From Virgibacillus oceani (GTDB lineage: Bacteria > Bacillota > Bacilli > Bacillales > Amphibacillaceae), in assembly GCF_014638995.1 (NCBI RefSeq), contig NZ_BMFR01000023.1:1-49370 (forward strand): a DNA stretch of 49,370 bases. The letters are read 5' to 3'. Made by a program: the position numbers and the translations under genes. Position 1 is the first letter of the stretch; every line of letters starts with the position of its first letter. Below are positions 1 through 8,053 of the stretch, one piece after another. A model generated the notes under the pieces. That model was not told the origin of the DNA and searched no databases. It saw only the letters and a program-made list of their open reading frames with translations.

Positions 1-76
1 ACATTATCTCGGATTTTAAGCTGGATTAATTTGATATTTGATGTCTGGGATAATGTGCTGATTTACATCACTACAG

Positions 77-1009
77 GAAAAAGGTGTAAGCATCATATAC
101 ATCTCACACAGAATGGAAGAGATTTTTCAAATTTGTGATCGAATTACTGTATTGCGTGATGGACAGTACATAGGTACGGAAACCATTAGTGAAACAAGCT
201 TTGAAGCGATTGTAAAAATGATGGTTGGCCGTGAGCTGGGAGAACGATTCCCGGCGAGAACAGGTACTGCCGGTGCTATTGTTTTTGAAGTGAATAGCCT
301 TAGGAGAAAAGGAATCTTTAAGAATATCAGTTTTAACGTGAAAAAAGGGGAAATCCTTGGAGTAGCTGGATTAATGGGGGCAGGACGGACGGAAATAATG
401 GAGGCCATTTTTGGATTCAAAAAGAAAAATAATGGAACGGTTAAATTAGCTGGAAATACGTTATCCATTCACCACCCTAGAGATGCAATAAAAGCTGGAA
501 TTGGCTTTATTACGGAGGATCGTAAGGCAAAGGGGTTACTTTTGAATTCATCCATCCGCGAAAATATATCTTTAACAAATATGAAAGCGATTTCGAACAA
601 TGGAGTTATCTCCTCATCGAAGGAAAATAAGCTGATTAATAATTTAATTGAAAGACTTCGGGTTAAGACAACTGGCGCTGAGCAAGAGGTAAAACATTTA
701 AGCGGTGGAAATCAGCAAAAAATTGTAATTGCAAAATGGCTTGGAATAAATCCAAAGCTTTTAATTCTGGATGAACCGACCCGCGGTGTTGACGTTGGAG
801 CGAAAAAGGAAATATACACGATTATGAATGAACTTACGGAAAAGGGTGTAGCGATTATTATGATTTCCTCCGAGCTTCCAGAGATTCTAGGTGTTAGTGA
901 TCGGATTATGGTCATACATGAAGGGAAGATTGCAAGTATCTTAGATAAAGAGGATGCTGATCAGGAGAAGATTATGACTGCTGCAGCAGGAGGAGGTAAG
1001 AACGCATGA
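77..1009 (+). CDS. rbsA: Ribose-type sugar ABC transporter ATP-binding protein RbsA, 5'-disrupted
   Basis: ATPase subunit of a ribose/galactose-type ABC importer, acting at the cytoplasmic face with RbsC and RbsB. RbsA proteins are normally about 490-500 residues with two ABC domains; here only the end of the first domain (EKGVSIIYISHRMEE) and the whole second domain are readable. Counting from the internal ATG at 113, the second domain shows a degenerate Walker A (GLMGAGRTE, about 86-94), the signature LSGGNQQK (196-203) and Walker B LLILDEPT (216-223). Homology starts at base 77, but in-frame stops lie at 17, 32 and 59, so the missing half is not simply outside the window in this frame. The gene overlaps rbsC by 4 bases. 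It is either a frameshifted/decayed gene or carries a sequence or assembly error at the left edge; the ATG at 113 is probably not a native start. Confidence 0.8.
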   Translation, partial: EKGVSIIYISHRMEEIFQICDRITVLRDGQYIGTETISETSFEAIVKMMVGRELGERFPARTGTAGAIVFEVNSLRRKGIFKNISFNVKKGEILGVAGLMGAGRTEIMEAIFGFKKKNNGTVKLAGNTLSIHHPRDAIKAGIGFITEDRKAKGLLLNSSIRENISLTNMKAISNNGVISSSKENKLINNLIERLRVKTTGAEQEVKHLSGGNQQKIVIAKWLGINPKLLILDEPTRGVDVGAKKEIYTIMNELTEKGVAIIMISSELPEILGVSDRIMVIHEGKIASILDKEDADQEKIMTAAAGGGKNA

Positions 1010-1941
1010 AACGCTTATTCGTAACAAACTTTGCTAAAATCGGTCCATTTATCGGGTTGATCTTGATTCTGATTATATTAGGCTTATTGAGTGATAATTT
1101 TTTTACACTCGACAATATTCTTAATCTATTACGCCAGGTTTCCGTAAATGCACTTATAGCATTTGGAATGACGTTTGTTATTTTAACAGCGGGGATTGAT
1201 TTATCCGTTGGGTCCATTTTGGCGTTAGGCAGTGCATTAACCGCCGGGATGCTTTCAAGTGGCATGGATCCCCTTTTGGCTGTATTTGTTGGATTAATAA
1301 TCGGACTAGCTTTAGGTGCGGTGAATGGTTTAATTATTACGAAGGGGAAAGTAGCACCATTTATTGCGACGCTTGCAACAATGACTGTTTTCCGTGGGAC
1401 AACACTCGTTTATACAGATGGTAAACCCATTACAGGATTATCTGATAGTTTTGCATTTGAAATGATTGGCCGGGGATATGTATTTGGCGTTCCTTTCCCT
1501 GTTATCCTAATGCTTGTTGTATTCCTGATTTTATTCTTTGTGCTGCGTAAAACTGTTTTTGGCAGACAAGTATATGCTGTTGGTGGAAATGAAGAAGCAT
1601 CTACACTTTCAGGCATAAAAGCGGATCGGGTAAAAATTTGGGTTTATTCATTAGCAGGTATGTTATCTGTTTTAGCAGGGATTATTTTAACTAGCCGATT
1701 AAATTCAGCACAGCCAACCGCTGGATCAATGTATGAATTGGATGCGATTGCCGCTGTAGTTATCGGTGGGACAAGTCTGATGGGAGGACGCGGAAGAATT
1801 GCTGGGACACTTGTTGGGGCCTTAATCATTGGGGTGCTTGATAATGGCCTGAACCTATTAAACGTATCATCATTTTATCAGCAAATAGTAAAAGGCGGCG
1901 TAATCCTGCTTGCTGTCTTGCTGGACCGCAGATCTAAATAA
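1006..1941 (+). CDS. rbsC: Ribose ABC transporter permease RbsC
   Basis: Membrane permease of the ribose-type ABC importer. The 311-residue length is normal for RbsC. The protein is almost entirely hydrophobic, with roughly eight to ten membrane segments, and carries the family motif GIDLSVGS (63-70) and the C-terminal GGTSLMGGRGRIAGTL segment that contacts the ATPase. The ATG overlaps the end of rbsA by four bases (ATGA), indicating translational coupling. rbsB follows 60 bases downstream, so this is the canonical rbsACB order. rbsR, rbsK and rbsD, if present, lie outside the window to the left. The gene itself is intact even though rbsA is damaged upstream. Confidence 0.95.
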   Translation: MKRLFVTNFAKIGPFIGLILILIILGLLSDNFFTLDNILNLLRQVSVNALIAFGMTFVILTAGIDLSVGSILALGSALTAGMLSSGMDPLLAVFVGLIIGLALGAVNGLIITKGKVAPFIATLATMTVFRGTTLVYTDGKPITGLSDSFAFEMIGRGYVFGVPFPVILMLVVFLILFFVLRKTVFGRQVYAVGGNEEASTLSGIKADRVKIWVYSLAGMLSVLAGIILTSRLNSAQPTAGSMYELDAIAAVVIGGTSLMGGRGRIAGTLVGALIIGVLDNGLNLLNVSSFYQQIVKGGVILLAVLLDRRSK

Positions 1942-2001
1942 GGTTTGACGATGTTCTATTGGAGCATCTAAAATAATAATTTTCCATGGGAGGAAAAACA
2001 A

Positions 2002-2946
2002 ATGAGTAAATGGATAAAAACATTAGGTCTATTCGTTTTAATTTTAGTTATGACAGCTTGTTCAACAGAAGCACCAGGTTCATCATCAGATGAATCAGAA
2101 GGTACAAAGGATAGTGGATCAGAGGATAGTGTGAAAATCGGCTTGTCCATTTCAACATTAAACAACCCGTTCTTTGTAACATTGCGTGATGGCGCAGAAG
2201 CTGCAGCTAAGGAAGCTGGCTATGAAATTTTAACCTCTGATGCACAAAATGATCCTTCAACACAATTAAGTGATATTGAAGATCTATTGCAGCAAGATAT
2301 TGATGTGCTATTAGTTAACCCGGCTGATTCAGCGGCAGTTGTGACTGCGGTTGAATTAGCTAACGATGCAGATGTACCGGTTATTACAGTTGACCGAAGC
2401 TCGGAAGGTGGCGAAGTTGTAACACACATCGCCTCTGACAACGTTGCTGGTGGTGAAATGGCAGGGAAATTCATTGCTGAACAATTGGGTGATCAAGGTA
2501 AAGTGGTAGAATTGGAAGGAATTCCGGGTGCGTCCGCGACACGTGAACGAGGAGAAGGCTTCCATAATATCGTCGATGGTATCGAAGGAATTGAAGTTGC
2601 TGCCAAACAATCAGCGAATTTTGACCGTACAGAGGGGTTAACTGTTATGGAGAATATCCTGCAAAGCACGGAAGAAATTAATGCAGTATTTGCGCATAAC
2701 GATGAAATGGCTTTAGGTGCAGTACAGGCACTAGAATCAAAAGGTCTGCTTGAGGATGTGATTGTTGTTGGATTTGATGCAACAGACGATGCTCGTGCAG
2801 CGGTAAAGGAGGGTAAAATGGCTGCAACAGTCGCTCAGCAGCCAGAATTAATTGGGCAAAAAGCTATTGAGGCTGCAGGTAAGGTGGTCAGTGATGAATC
2901 TGTTGAAGAATTTATACCAGTTGAACTGCAGCTAGTGACAGAATAG
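2002..2946 (+). CDS. rbsB: Ribose-binding lipoprotein RbsB
   Basis: Extracytoplasmic substrate-binding protein that delivers ribose or a related sugar to RbsC. It is 314 residues with a lipoprotein signal peptide: a basic start, a hydrophobic stretch and lipobox MTAC with Cys20 as the lipidated residue, followed by an acidic, Ser-rich linker. The mature part is a type I periplasmic-binding fold with family features such as KIGLSISTLNNPFF, the DRSSEGG ligand-site region and HNDEMALGAVQA. The RBS GGAGG precedes the ATG. It ends the rbs operon and is followed by a terminator that is itself part of a duplicated sequence. Substrate is inferred from family and operon; other pentoses or AI-2-like ligands are possible. 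Confidence 0.93.
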   Translation: MSKWIKTLGLFVLILVMTACSTEAPGSSSDESEGTKDSGSEDSVKIGLSISTLNNPFFVTLRDGAEAAAKEAGYEILTSDAQNDPSTQLSDIEDLLQQDIDVLLVNPADSAAVVTAVELANDADVPVITVDRSSEGGEVVTHIASDNVAGGEMAGKFIAEQLGDQGKVVELEGIPGASATRERGEGFHNIVDGIEGIEVAAKQSANFDRTEGLTVMENILQSTEEINAVFAHNDEMALGAVQALESKGLLEDVIVVGFDATDDARAAVKEGKMAATVAQQPELIGQKAIEAAGKVVSDESVEEFIPVELQLVTE

Positions 2947-2973
2947 TAGATAGTAATAGTGAAAATGGCTAGC

Positions 2974-3049
2974 GTAAAAGTATTTTAGCCAAAAAGAAAT
3001 CCGAACTATGAATTCTTTTATTAGAATTTGTATTCGTTCGGATTTTTTT
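2974..3049 (+). repeat. Dispersed terminator repeat, copy 1
   Basis: A 43-base block running from TAAAAGTATTTTAG to GAATTCTT is identical, apart from one base, to the reverse complement of the dat terminator region (30430-30498). Both copies sit immediately downstream of a gene and in the same orientation relative to it. This copy carries about 13 extra bases in the loop. Confidence 0.85.
2997..3049 (+). terminator. rbs operon terminator (copy 1 of a duplicated terminator)
   Basis: AAATCCGAAC pairs with GTTCGGATTT across a 29-base loop that can form an inner GAATTC/GAATTT hairpin, followed by seven T. The sequence from about 2974 onward recurs in inverted orientation after the dat gene at 30430-30498. 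Confidence 0.8.
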
Positions 3050-3692
3050 AATCTTTACTGTTAATTGTCCGTAAATACGAGAATCTCTCGAACTACCAAA
3101 AAGACCCATTATTCAACAATTCTTAAAGAAGTGAGGAAGCTGAAAGAAGAAACAAGAGAAAAAGAGTAAAAGATGGAATATTTACGAGTACCGCTCAACT
3201 ACCTGAAAAACCAAATAGTGAACGTTTAGAAATTTATTATGAAGAAACCAGTACCAATACGAGAATTTTACAGGGCGATAGGGAGAGTGATTACATAAAA
3301 TCCCAGGACTTTAGTCTTGAGGTGCTGCCAATAATTTGAAAATTTCGTACGAGAAGTGAATTTTATATGTGGAAAATTTCCCCTTAACCCTTCCGATAGC
3401 TCTTCTTTGTCTGTTTGCAAAGAGGGGTTTTTTTGATGACTTACAATGGGGATGACAAATTCAATATAAAATAAAAAAAGGATAATAGCCTTTTTAATCG
3501 AATTTATATCGAGAGGTGAAGGAGGTTTGACAAACGATAGAAATATTCAACCGGGAGGCAGTAGAGGTTAAGAGATCCGAAAACGGGGATAAGTGTATAA
3601 TAAACAAAAGATTATTATTTATAATTATAAATAATTAATTAATCTTCAGCAGTGGTACAATTGAAGTAAAAACATTCAAGGGAGAGCAAAAT
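3050..3692. other. Intergenic region with a relict reading frame and hairpins
   Basis: No convincing gene. A frame without ATG, GTG or TTG at its beginning is open from 3127 to 3339 (about 70 codons, containing KDGIFTSTAQLPEKP and SERLEIYYEETSTNTRIL) and looks like the tail of a decayed gene. A terminator-like hairpin lies at 3399-3434 and an AT-rich hairpin at 3474-3495. A very short frame with TTG at about 3524 behind GAAGGAGG would encode only 14 residues. Confidence 0.45.
3399..3434 (+). terminator. Terminator-like hairpin
   Basis: CTCTT pairs with AAGAG over a loop that can refold as TTTG/CAAA, followed by GGGG and seven T. The transcript it would end is unclear; it may belong to the relict frame just upstream. 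Confidence 0.45.
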
Positions 3693-3902
3693 ATGAATAA
3701 ATATTTTTTATTTCGTATAGCTGGTCTTCTAATAGGGCTGTTTATTTTGTTACCAATTTTAAACTGGATTGGTTTACCTACATATGAAAATTTATTAATT
3801 CGTTTATTCGGTGAAGCTAATGGATTAAATATTACACTCGCACTATTATTCTCAATTGTAGTTATTTTTATAATAGACCGTATATTTTTTAAAAAATCAT
3901 AA
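3693..3902 (+). CDS. Small two-segment membrane protein, unknown
   Basis: A 69-residue hydrophobic protein with predicted membrane segments at about residues 7-27 and 47-65, separated by a short soluble stretch (GLPTYENLLIRLFGEANG), and a basic end (DRIFFKKS). The RBS-like GGGAGAGC precedes the ATG by about six bases, and a hairpin terminator follows at 3957. I do not recognise a family. Surroundings (decayed DNA to the left, an unrelated acyl-CoA synthetase to the right) give no hint of function. Independent promoter and terminator suggest a real monocistronic gene. Confidence 0.6.
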   Translation: MNKYFLFRIAGLLIGLFILLPILNWIGLPTYENLLIRLFGEANGLNITLALLFSIVVIFIIDRIFFKKS

Positions 3903-3956
3903 AATGAATTTTTTGTTTATATTTAACTATGTTGAATTCAAACTCCCAACAAAAAT

Positions 3957-4006
3957 AAAAATCCTATTTCTTAGTTTATCATAATTAGAAATTGGGGTTT
4001 TTATTT
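3957..4006 (+). terminator. Terminator after the small membrane protein
   Basis: AAAATCC-ATTTCT pairs with AGAAAT-GGGGTTTT and ends in a T-rich run. The A-rich 5' side means it could also work on the minus strand. Confidence 0.65.
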
Positions 4007-4285
4007 TGTAATGTTATTCGTCTTCTTTTATACTATTTGGATTATTAGGACAAGTATCTCTGGGTGGACATTTAGAGATAACACTTCCATAACCTTATTG
4101 TATTCTGTGAAGATTAAGTGTTTAAGAATAAAAAATACAAGCCAAAAATCGACAAAATATGAAACAAATGCTTGGAGTACAGCACTATTAACACTTGTCA
4201 ACATTAGTTTTCTGAATTAAAATAAAAGAATAAATATTCAGCATATGGGATGGCATATATTACATTTTACCTAAGGAGTGGGAGT

Positions 4286-5896
4286 ATGAGTATACAGGCA
4301 AATGAGAATATGGAGCTTTCCAAGATGTTAGAACGTGCACGCAGAAACACGTTAGGGGATTTACTTGCAAGGACACGTGATCGAATGCCGGAAAAATTTG
4401 CGATTTGCTATAAAGAACAGCGTCTGACATATGCAGAACTGGATGATTTAGTAAATCAGACAGCACACGCTTTCCTTGCACAGGGTATGAATAAAGGTGA
4501 AATGATTACTGTGATGTCAAAGAACAGCCTGGATTTTGTTGTAGTGAACTTTGCTTTGGCCAGGGTTGGTGCGGTAATGATTCCGATTAATTACATGCTG
4601 ACTGGCGGGGATGTACAATACATTATAGAACATGCAGAGGTAACTGGTTTTATTGCTTCCGAGGAGTATGCACCATTACTTGAAAATGCTGCTGGCAATG
4701 CTCAGATTAGGCATAAATATTTAATGGACTTGCCTATAACATATGAACCAATGGATGAGCTCTCTTCCTGGGGGGTATTGTCTGCAATACGAAAAGAAGA
4801 GCAGATTGATTTTGTTGATGTGGAAATTGCAGATGATGATCTTGCCCATGTATTATATACGAGCGGTACAGAATCTCGGCCAAAAGGGGTAATGCTTACT
4901 CATAAAAGTCTAATAAGCGAATATGTCAGTTGTATTGTTAATGGAAAAATGGAGGAACATGATGTGGCAATTCATGCATTACCGTTATACCATAGTGCAC
5001 AACTACATGTATTTTTAGGTCCAAGTATATATGTTGGATCGAGTGGAATCGTATTAGAAACTGCCAGCCCTGAGATTATTCTGAAGACAATTGAAGAGGA
5101 AGCAGCAACTCAACTATTTGCCCCGCCGACAGTCTGGATTGGACTGTTGCGTCACCCAGATTTTGATAAACGTAATCTTTCCTCTTTGGAAAAATGTTAC
5201 TATGGTGCAGCAATTATGCCTCGGGAAATTTTAAAAGAATTAGCTGAGCGTCTGCCAAATGCTAAGTTCTGGAACTTTTATGGACAAACCGAGGTGGCTC
5301 CATTAGCAACAGCACTGCAGCCCGCTGATCAATTACGCAAGCTTGGATCAGCAGGTGCGGCAACACTAAATGTCCAAACAAAGATTGTTGACGATCAAGA
5401 TAATGAAGTACCTCGGGGTGAAATTGGGGAGATCGTTCATCGTACCCCACATGCAATGAGGGGTTACCTGCATGATCCTGAGAAGACTGCTGAAGCATTT
5501 CGCGGAGGCTGGTTCCATAGTGGCGATCTTGGGATTATGGATGAGGAAGGATATTTAACAATTATTGACAGGAAAAAGGATATGATCAATACTGGCGGGG
5601 TCAATGTATCCAGCAGGGAGGTTGAGGAAACCATTTATCAGCTTGATGGTGTTTCGGAGGTAGCTGTTGTCAGTATTCCGGACGCATACTGGATAGAGGC
5701 GGTAACTGCCATTATTGTTCCAAAAGCTGGCGCAAGCTTGACAAAAGAGGCAGTAATTGAATTTTGCAGATCGAAGCTGTCTAAATTCAAAGTGCCTAAG
5801 TATGTTGACTTTACCGAAACATTGCCTAAAAATCCTAGTGGAAAAGTACTGAAGCGATCACTAAGGGAGCAGTATGAGGAGCTTAGCGAGGAGTAA
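4286..5896 (+). CDS. AMP-binding long-chain acyl-CoA synthetase / fatty-acid CoA ligase
   Basis: Activates a carboxylic acid to acyl-AMP and then acyl-CoA in the cytoplasm. ANL superfamily motifs are all present: P-loop-like LYTSGTESRPKGVMLTH (with an unusual ESR where TGR/TGL is common), the YGQTE motif, GWFHSGDLG, the hinge DRKKDMINTGG, and the C-terminal catalytic Lys in NPSGKVLKR. ATG 4286 is chosen because AAGGAG lies about eight bases upstream; an earlier in-frame start at 4250 has no RBS. At 536 residues the length is typical. It stands alone, ended by a perfect hairpin, with no beta-oxidation genes beside it. The chain-length preference cannot be read from sequence; a FadD/LcfB-like medium- or long-chain substrate is most likely. 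Confidence 0.88.
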   Translation: MSIQANENMELSKMLERARRNTLGDLLARTRDRMPEKFAICYKEQRLTYAELDDLVNQTAHAFLAQGMNKGEMITVMSKNSLDFVVVNFALARVGAVMIPINYMLTGGDVQYIIEHAEVTGFIASEEYAPLLENAAGNAQIRHKYLMDLPITYEPMDELSSWGVLSAIRKEEQIDFVDVEIADDDLAHVLYTSGTESRPKGVMLTHKSLISEYVSCIVNGKMEEHDVAIHALPLYHSAQLHVFLGPSIYVGSSGIVLETASPEIILKTIEEEAATQLFAPPTVWIGLLRHPDFDKRNLSSLEKCYYGAAIMPREILKELAERLPNAKFWNFYGQTEVAPLATALQPADQLRKLGSAGAATLNVQTKIVDDQDNEVPRGEIGEIVHRTPHAMRGYLHDPEKTAEAFRGGWFHSGDLGIMDEEGYLTIIDRKKDMINTGGVNVSSREVEETIYQLDGVSEVAVVSIPDAYWIEAVTAIIVPKAGASLTKEAVIEFCRSKLSKFKVPKYVDFTETLPKNPSGKVLKRSLREQYEELSEE

Positions 5897-5901
5897 GGAG
5901 C

Positions 5902-5945
5902 AAAGATAAAGGTGAAGCAAAATATTTTGCTTCACCTTTATCTTT
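5902..5945 (+). terminator. Terminator of the acyl-CoA synthetase gene
   Basis: Near-perfect 20-bp stem (AAAGATAAAGGTGAAGC with its complement) around an AATATT centre. The T-rich tail is weak but the stem is very strong. Confidence 0.8.
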
Positions 5946-6055
5946 CCCTTTTTAAAACAAAGATTAAGTTCGTAAAAAAACGTCGACCTTCATTATCGCT
6001 GGCTTCCCCTTTTCTAATGACTGTAAACTACCCACCATTCCAATCAGTTAAGAAA

Positions 6056-6232
6056 TTATTTTGGATTATTCTGCTTATCCTTATTAAATCTGAAGCTTAC
6101 GGCTAGCCCTATTGCGAGTCCAACTGCAATTCCAATGGCGATGCTATCAAAGATCATTCCACCCGCAATACCAATTGCTATACCTACTACAATCCAAGTA
6201 CTTGTATCGTTCTTATACTCCTGTTTTGGCAT
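6056..6232 (-). CDS. Small glycine-zipper-like membrane protein
   Basis: A 58-residue protein starting at ATG 6232 (GAGGTGA seven bases upstream; a GTG at 6241 lies inside that RBS). It has a short soluble N-terminus (MPKQEYKNDTSTW), then a single long hydrophobic region rich in regularly spaced Gly, Ile and Ala (IVVGIAIGIAGGMIFDSIAI and on to about residue 48), and a basic tail. The GxxxG-type spacing suggests tight helix packing or oligomerisation. Similar short proteins are annotated as hypothetical in Bacillaceae. No functional assignment is possible. Confidence 0.6.
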   Translation of the reverse strand: MPKQEYKNDTSTWIVVGIAIGIAGGMIFDSIAIGIAVGLAIGLAVSFRFNKDKQNNPK

Positions 6233-6353
6233 TGTTTTCACCTCATTCGATTTATATCGTTCGGATTCCAGCTAGCTACAGCTGTACGTTCTTGTGTCTA
6301 ATGCTGCATATATTACCATGATTTTGAAACACTATCTACTGGAGGTGTTTTCA

Positions 6354-6494
6354 ATGAGCGAAAAAAAGAATAATTGGAGTCAAAAAAGGGTAAACACTAG
6401 TACAAACCAACAAGGGTTAACAGAAGATGCTGCTAACCAAGAGCCTGAATCCCAGCTTCAGCAGCGTGCTAAAAAAACGAATACGAAGCGATAA
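6354..6494 (+). CDS. Short hydrophilic protein, possibly spore-associated
   Basis: A 46-residue, very hydrophilic protein (MSEKKNNWSQKRVNTSTNQQ...) rich in Gln, Asn, Lys and Thr with no hydrophobic segment. It begins at ATG 6354 with GGAGGTG seven bases upstream; the longer frame from 6294 has no RBS. Composition resembles small acid-soluble spore proteins in general, but no SASP motif is recognisable. The next gene 25 bases downstream is a CsgA-type forespore protein, so the pair may be co-transcribed in the forespore; that is inference from context only. Confidence 0.55.
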   Translation: MSEKKNNWSQKRVNTSTNQQGLTEDAANQEPESQLQQRAKKTNTKR

Positions 6495-6510
6495 ATGTAT
6501 GTAAGAAAAG

Positions 6511-6768
6511 GTGAGACTAATCGATAAGACACTACAATATTTGCGCGAATCGCTCTCAAACTATATAGATAGCGATATTTGCGGTGGTATTTATCAAAAA
6601 TTGGAATATAAAAATTATAATGGTGAAGGTGAATTCGTTGAGGAATTGAACGATGATGAAATGAAATATTTAAATTCAATGTTGGTCAGGGAAATAAACT
6701 ATGCAAGGAATGTGCAGAATGATAATAGGGTAAAAGAACTAAATGAGGTTTATGAATTATTGTTCTAA
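6511..6768 (+). CDS. csgA: CsgA-type sigma-G-dependent spore protein
   Basis: Small acidic helical protein whose body (TLQYLRESLSN, EEFVEELNDDEM, KELNEVYELL) matches, as I remember it, the B. subtilis sporulation protein CsgA (SP5), expressed in the forespore under sigma-G. The molecular function is not known. With the GTG at 6511 it has 85 residues, but that codon overlaps the likely ribosome binding site AAGGTGAG (6508-6515). B. subtilis CsgA would align its initiator Met with the ATC codon at 6520, five bases after that site, so the start may be non-canonical. It lies directly downstream of another short hydrophilic gene. Its presence supports an endospore-forming host. Confidence 0.8.
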   Translation: MRLIDKTLQYLRESLSNYIDSDICGGIYQKLEYKNYNGEGEFVEELNDDEMKYLNSMLVREINYARNVQNDNRVKELNEVYELLF

Positions 6769-6859
6769 TTTGGGTAAATATACCATTGAAATCAATTTAT
6801 TAAGGATGTAGTATATAAATACAAGCTACGATGTTCGTAATCATAATAAGTTTTAACCT

Positions 6860-7054
6860 CTAATGTATGAATAGGGAGTTTTAAATTGGAACTCTAATGT
6901 CGGGCCGTCACTGAGCGGAAGACAGGAAGGTTTCTGCAAACACCCACTTTGCGAAGTGGTGGTTTAAAACTTTTTAGATAGAAATTACGGCAAACGTGGC
7001 TGTACTACATATATTAACGTCGGGACCAGTTTCTTAATTGAGATTGGTCTTTTT
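6860..7054 (+). ncRNA. Candidate structured non-coding RNA with terminator
   Basis: No reading frame, but nested complementary segments: GCCGT (6904) with ACGGC (6987), AAGGTTT (6927) with AAACTTT (6967), and an apical hairpin CACC-ACTT/tgcg/AAGT-GGTG (6941-6961). The result is a rod with large internal loops. The transcript ends in a hairpin (GACCA.../...TGGTC) plus five T at 7024-7054. A possible promoter is TTGAAA (6786) with TAGTAT 17 bases on. The bubble-in-rod architecture and the string GGGCCGTCACTGAGC resemble 6S RNA, but I cannot confirm the family. Confidence 0.4.
7024..7054 (+). terminator. Terminator of the candidate RNA
   Basis: GACCAGTTTC pairs with GAGATTGGTC (two wobbles) over a six-base loop, then TTTTT. 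Confidence 0.7.
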
Positions 7055-7163
7055 GCATTTTGCTGGGGTATAAGTAAAACTTGGGGATTTTGATAGAAAA
7101 TTCATATTATATATAGTTGTTAGGATTAGCTATAATGTAATCAGAGCAAAGGAGGAATTGATA

Positions 7164-7535
7164 ATGACTTATCAAATTGATACTATTGACCATGTTCAAT
7201 TGGCTGCGCCTGTTGGGGGAGAGGATCATGCACGGGAATTCTTTCACGATTTATTGGGATTTGAGGAAATCGAAAAGCCTAAATCATTACGCAAGCGTGG
7301 AGGCGTGTGGTTTAGGTACGGGACCGTTCATGTACATATTGGCGTTGAAAATAATTTTCTCCCGGCAAAAAAAGCTCATCCAGCATTTCGTGTGAAAAAT
7401 ATTGAGGCAATGAAAACGTATTTAAATTCACGCAATGTAATGATTAAAAATGATGATAAATTACCTGGTGCAAATCGGTTTTATTTAGATGATCCATTTG
7501 GAAATAGACTGGAGTTTTTAGAATGGATGGAATAG
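7164..7535 (+). CDS. VOC-family (glyoxalase/bleomycin-resistance fold) protein
   Basis: A 123-residue single-unit vicinal-oxygen-chelate protein. It shows the opening strand with a His (TIDHVQLAAP, His10), the first-half helix AREFFHDLLGFEE, the central strand HVHIGVE and the closing FGNRLEFLEW with the metal-position Glu. ATG 7164 is chosen over TTG 7158 because GGAGGA sits seven bases before it. VOC proteins of this size are usually homodimers and may be lyases, dioxygenases or binding proteins; nothing here specifies a substrate. It is monocistronic, with a possible promoter TTGATA-16-TATAGT near 7090-7117. Confidence 0.82.
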   Translation: MTYQIDTIDHVQLAAPVGGEDHAREFFHDLLGFEEIEKPKSLRKRGGVWFRYGTVHVHIGVENNFLPAKKAHPAFRVKNIEAMKTYLNSRNVMIKNDDKLPGANRFYLDDPFGNRLEFLEWME

Positions 7536-7605
7536 GATTGGATTTATATGTGATTCTGCAACTATTATAGAATGACAACGTCTATTGTTGTAGGGGGTGC
7601 TGTTC

Positions 7606-8004
7606 ATGCGATACTTCATATTAATTTTATTTGGTTTGATAATTTTAGCTGGTTGCACTGAAACGTCAACTAATAAATCGGAAGAATTGCCAAAATCAAC
7701 GGTAAATCCAACTGCAGCAGATGTACTTAACGAGAACAGTAATGCTGATATTTTCCAATTCAATAATTTGGTTTACGCGAAAGGCTCCCGCTTAGCATGG
7801 ATGCAAGGGGAGGATTATCAAAAAGCGGAGCAAATTGGTGTAATAACCAAGAAAACCTCCAACAGCAGTGAGTTCGGAAATGGAACTGCCACTAAACTGC
7901 CAGCAGGTACTAAAATTTTTAATACTACGAAAGAACATAGAAAAGTACTTATTGCCGAAAACGACGGAGAAAAAGATTTTTACATTGCCTTAATAGAAGG
8001 CTGA
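7606..8004 (+). CDS. Small lipoprotein, unknown function
   Basis: A 132-residue exported lipoprotein: a hydrophobic signal sequence (MRYFILILFGLIILAGC) with lipobox LAGC and Cys17, a Ser/Thr/Asn-rich linker, then a compact domain of about 80 residues (DADIF-like NADIFQFNNLVYAKG, KIFNTTKEHRKVLIAE). ATG 7606 has GGGGGTG about seven bases upstream. The mature domain resembles the small soluble domain of uncharacterised Bacillus lipoproteins; no catalytic motif is visible. A bidirectional terminator separates it from the convergent Spo0E-like gene. Confidence 0.75.
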   Translation: MRYFILILFGLIILAGCTETSTNKSEELPKSTVNPTAADVLNENSNADIFQFNNLVYAKGSRLAWMQGEDYQKAEQIGVITKKTSNSSEFGNGTATKLPAGTKIFNTTKEHRKVLIAENDGEKDFYIALIEG

Positions 8005-8005
8005 G

Positions 8006-8036
8006 AAAAACGAGCGCTAATACAAGGCTCGTTTTT
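8006..8036. terminator. Bidirectional terminator between convergent genes
   Basis: AAAAACGAGC pairs with GCTCGTTTTT around an 11-base loop. Runs of A and T on either side serve the lipoprotein gene (plus) and the Spo0E-like gene (minus). Confidence 0.85.
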
Positions 8037-8053
8037 CGCCTGCTCCTTATTAA

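Noticed and set aside
4011..4220. 69-residue open frame after a terminator
   Set aside because: No RBS, low-complexity Ser/Thr/Ile composition, starts inside the T-tail of a terminator; no sign of a real protein.
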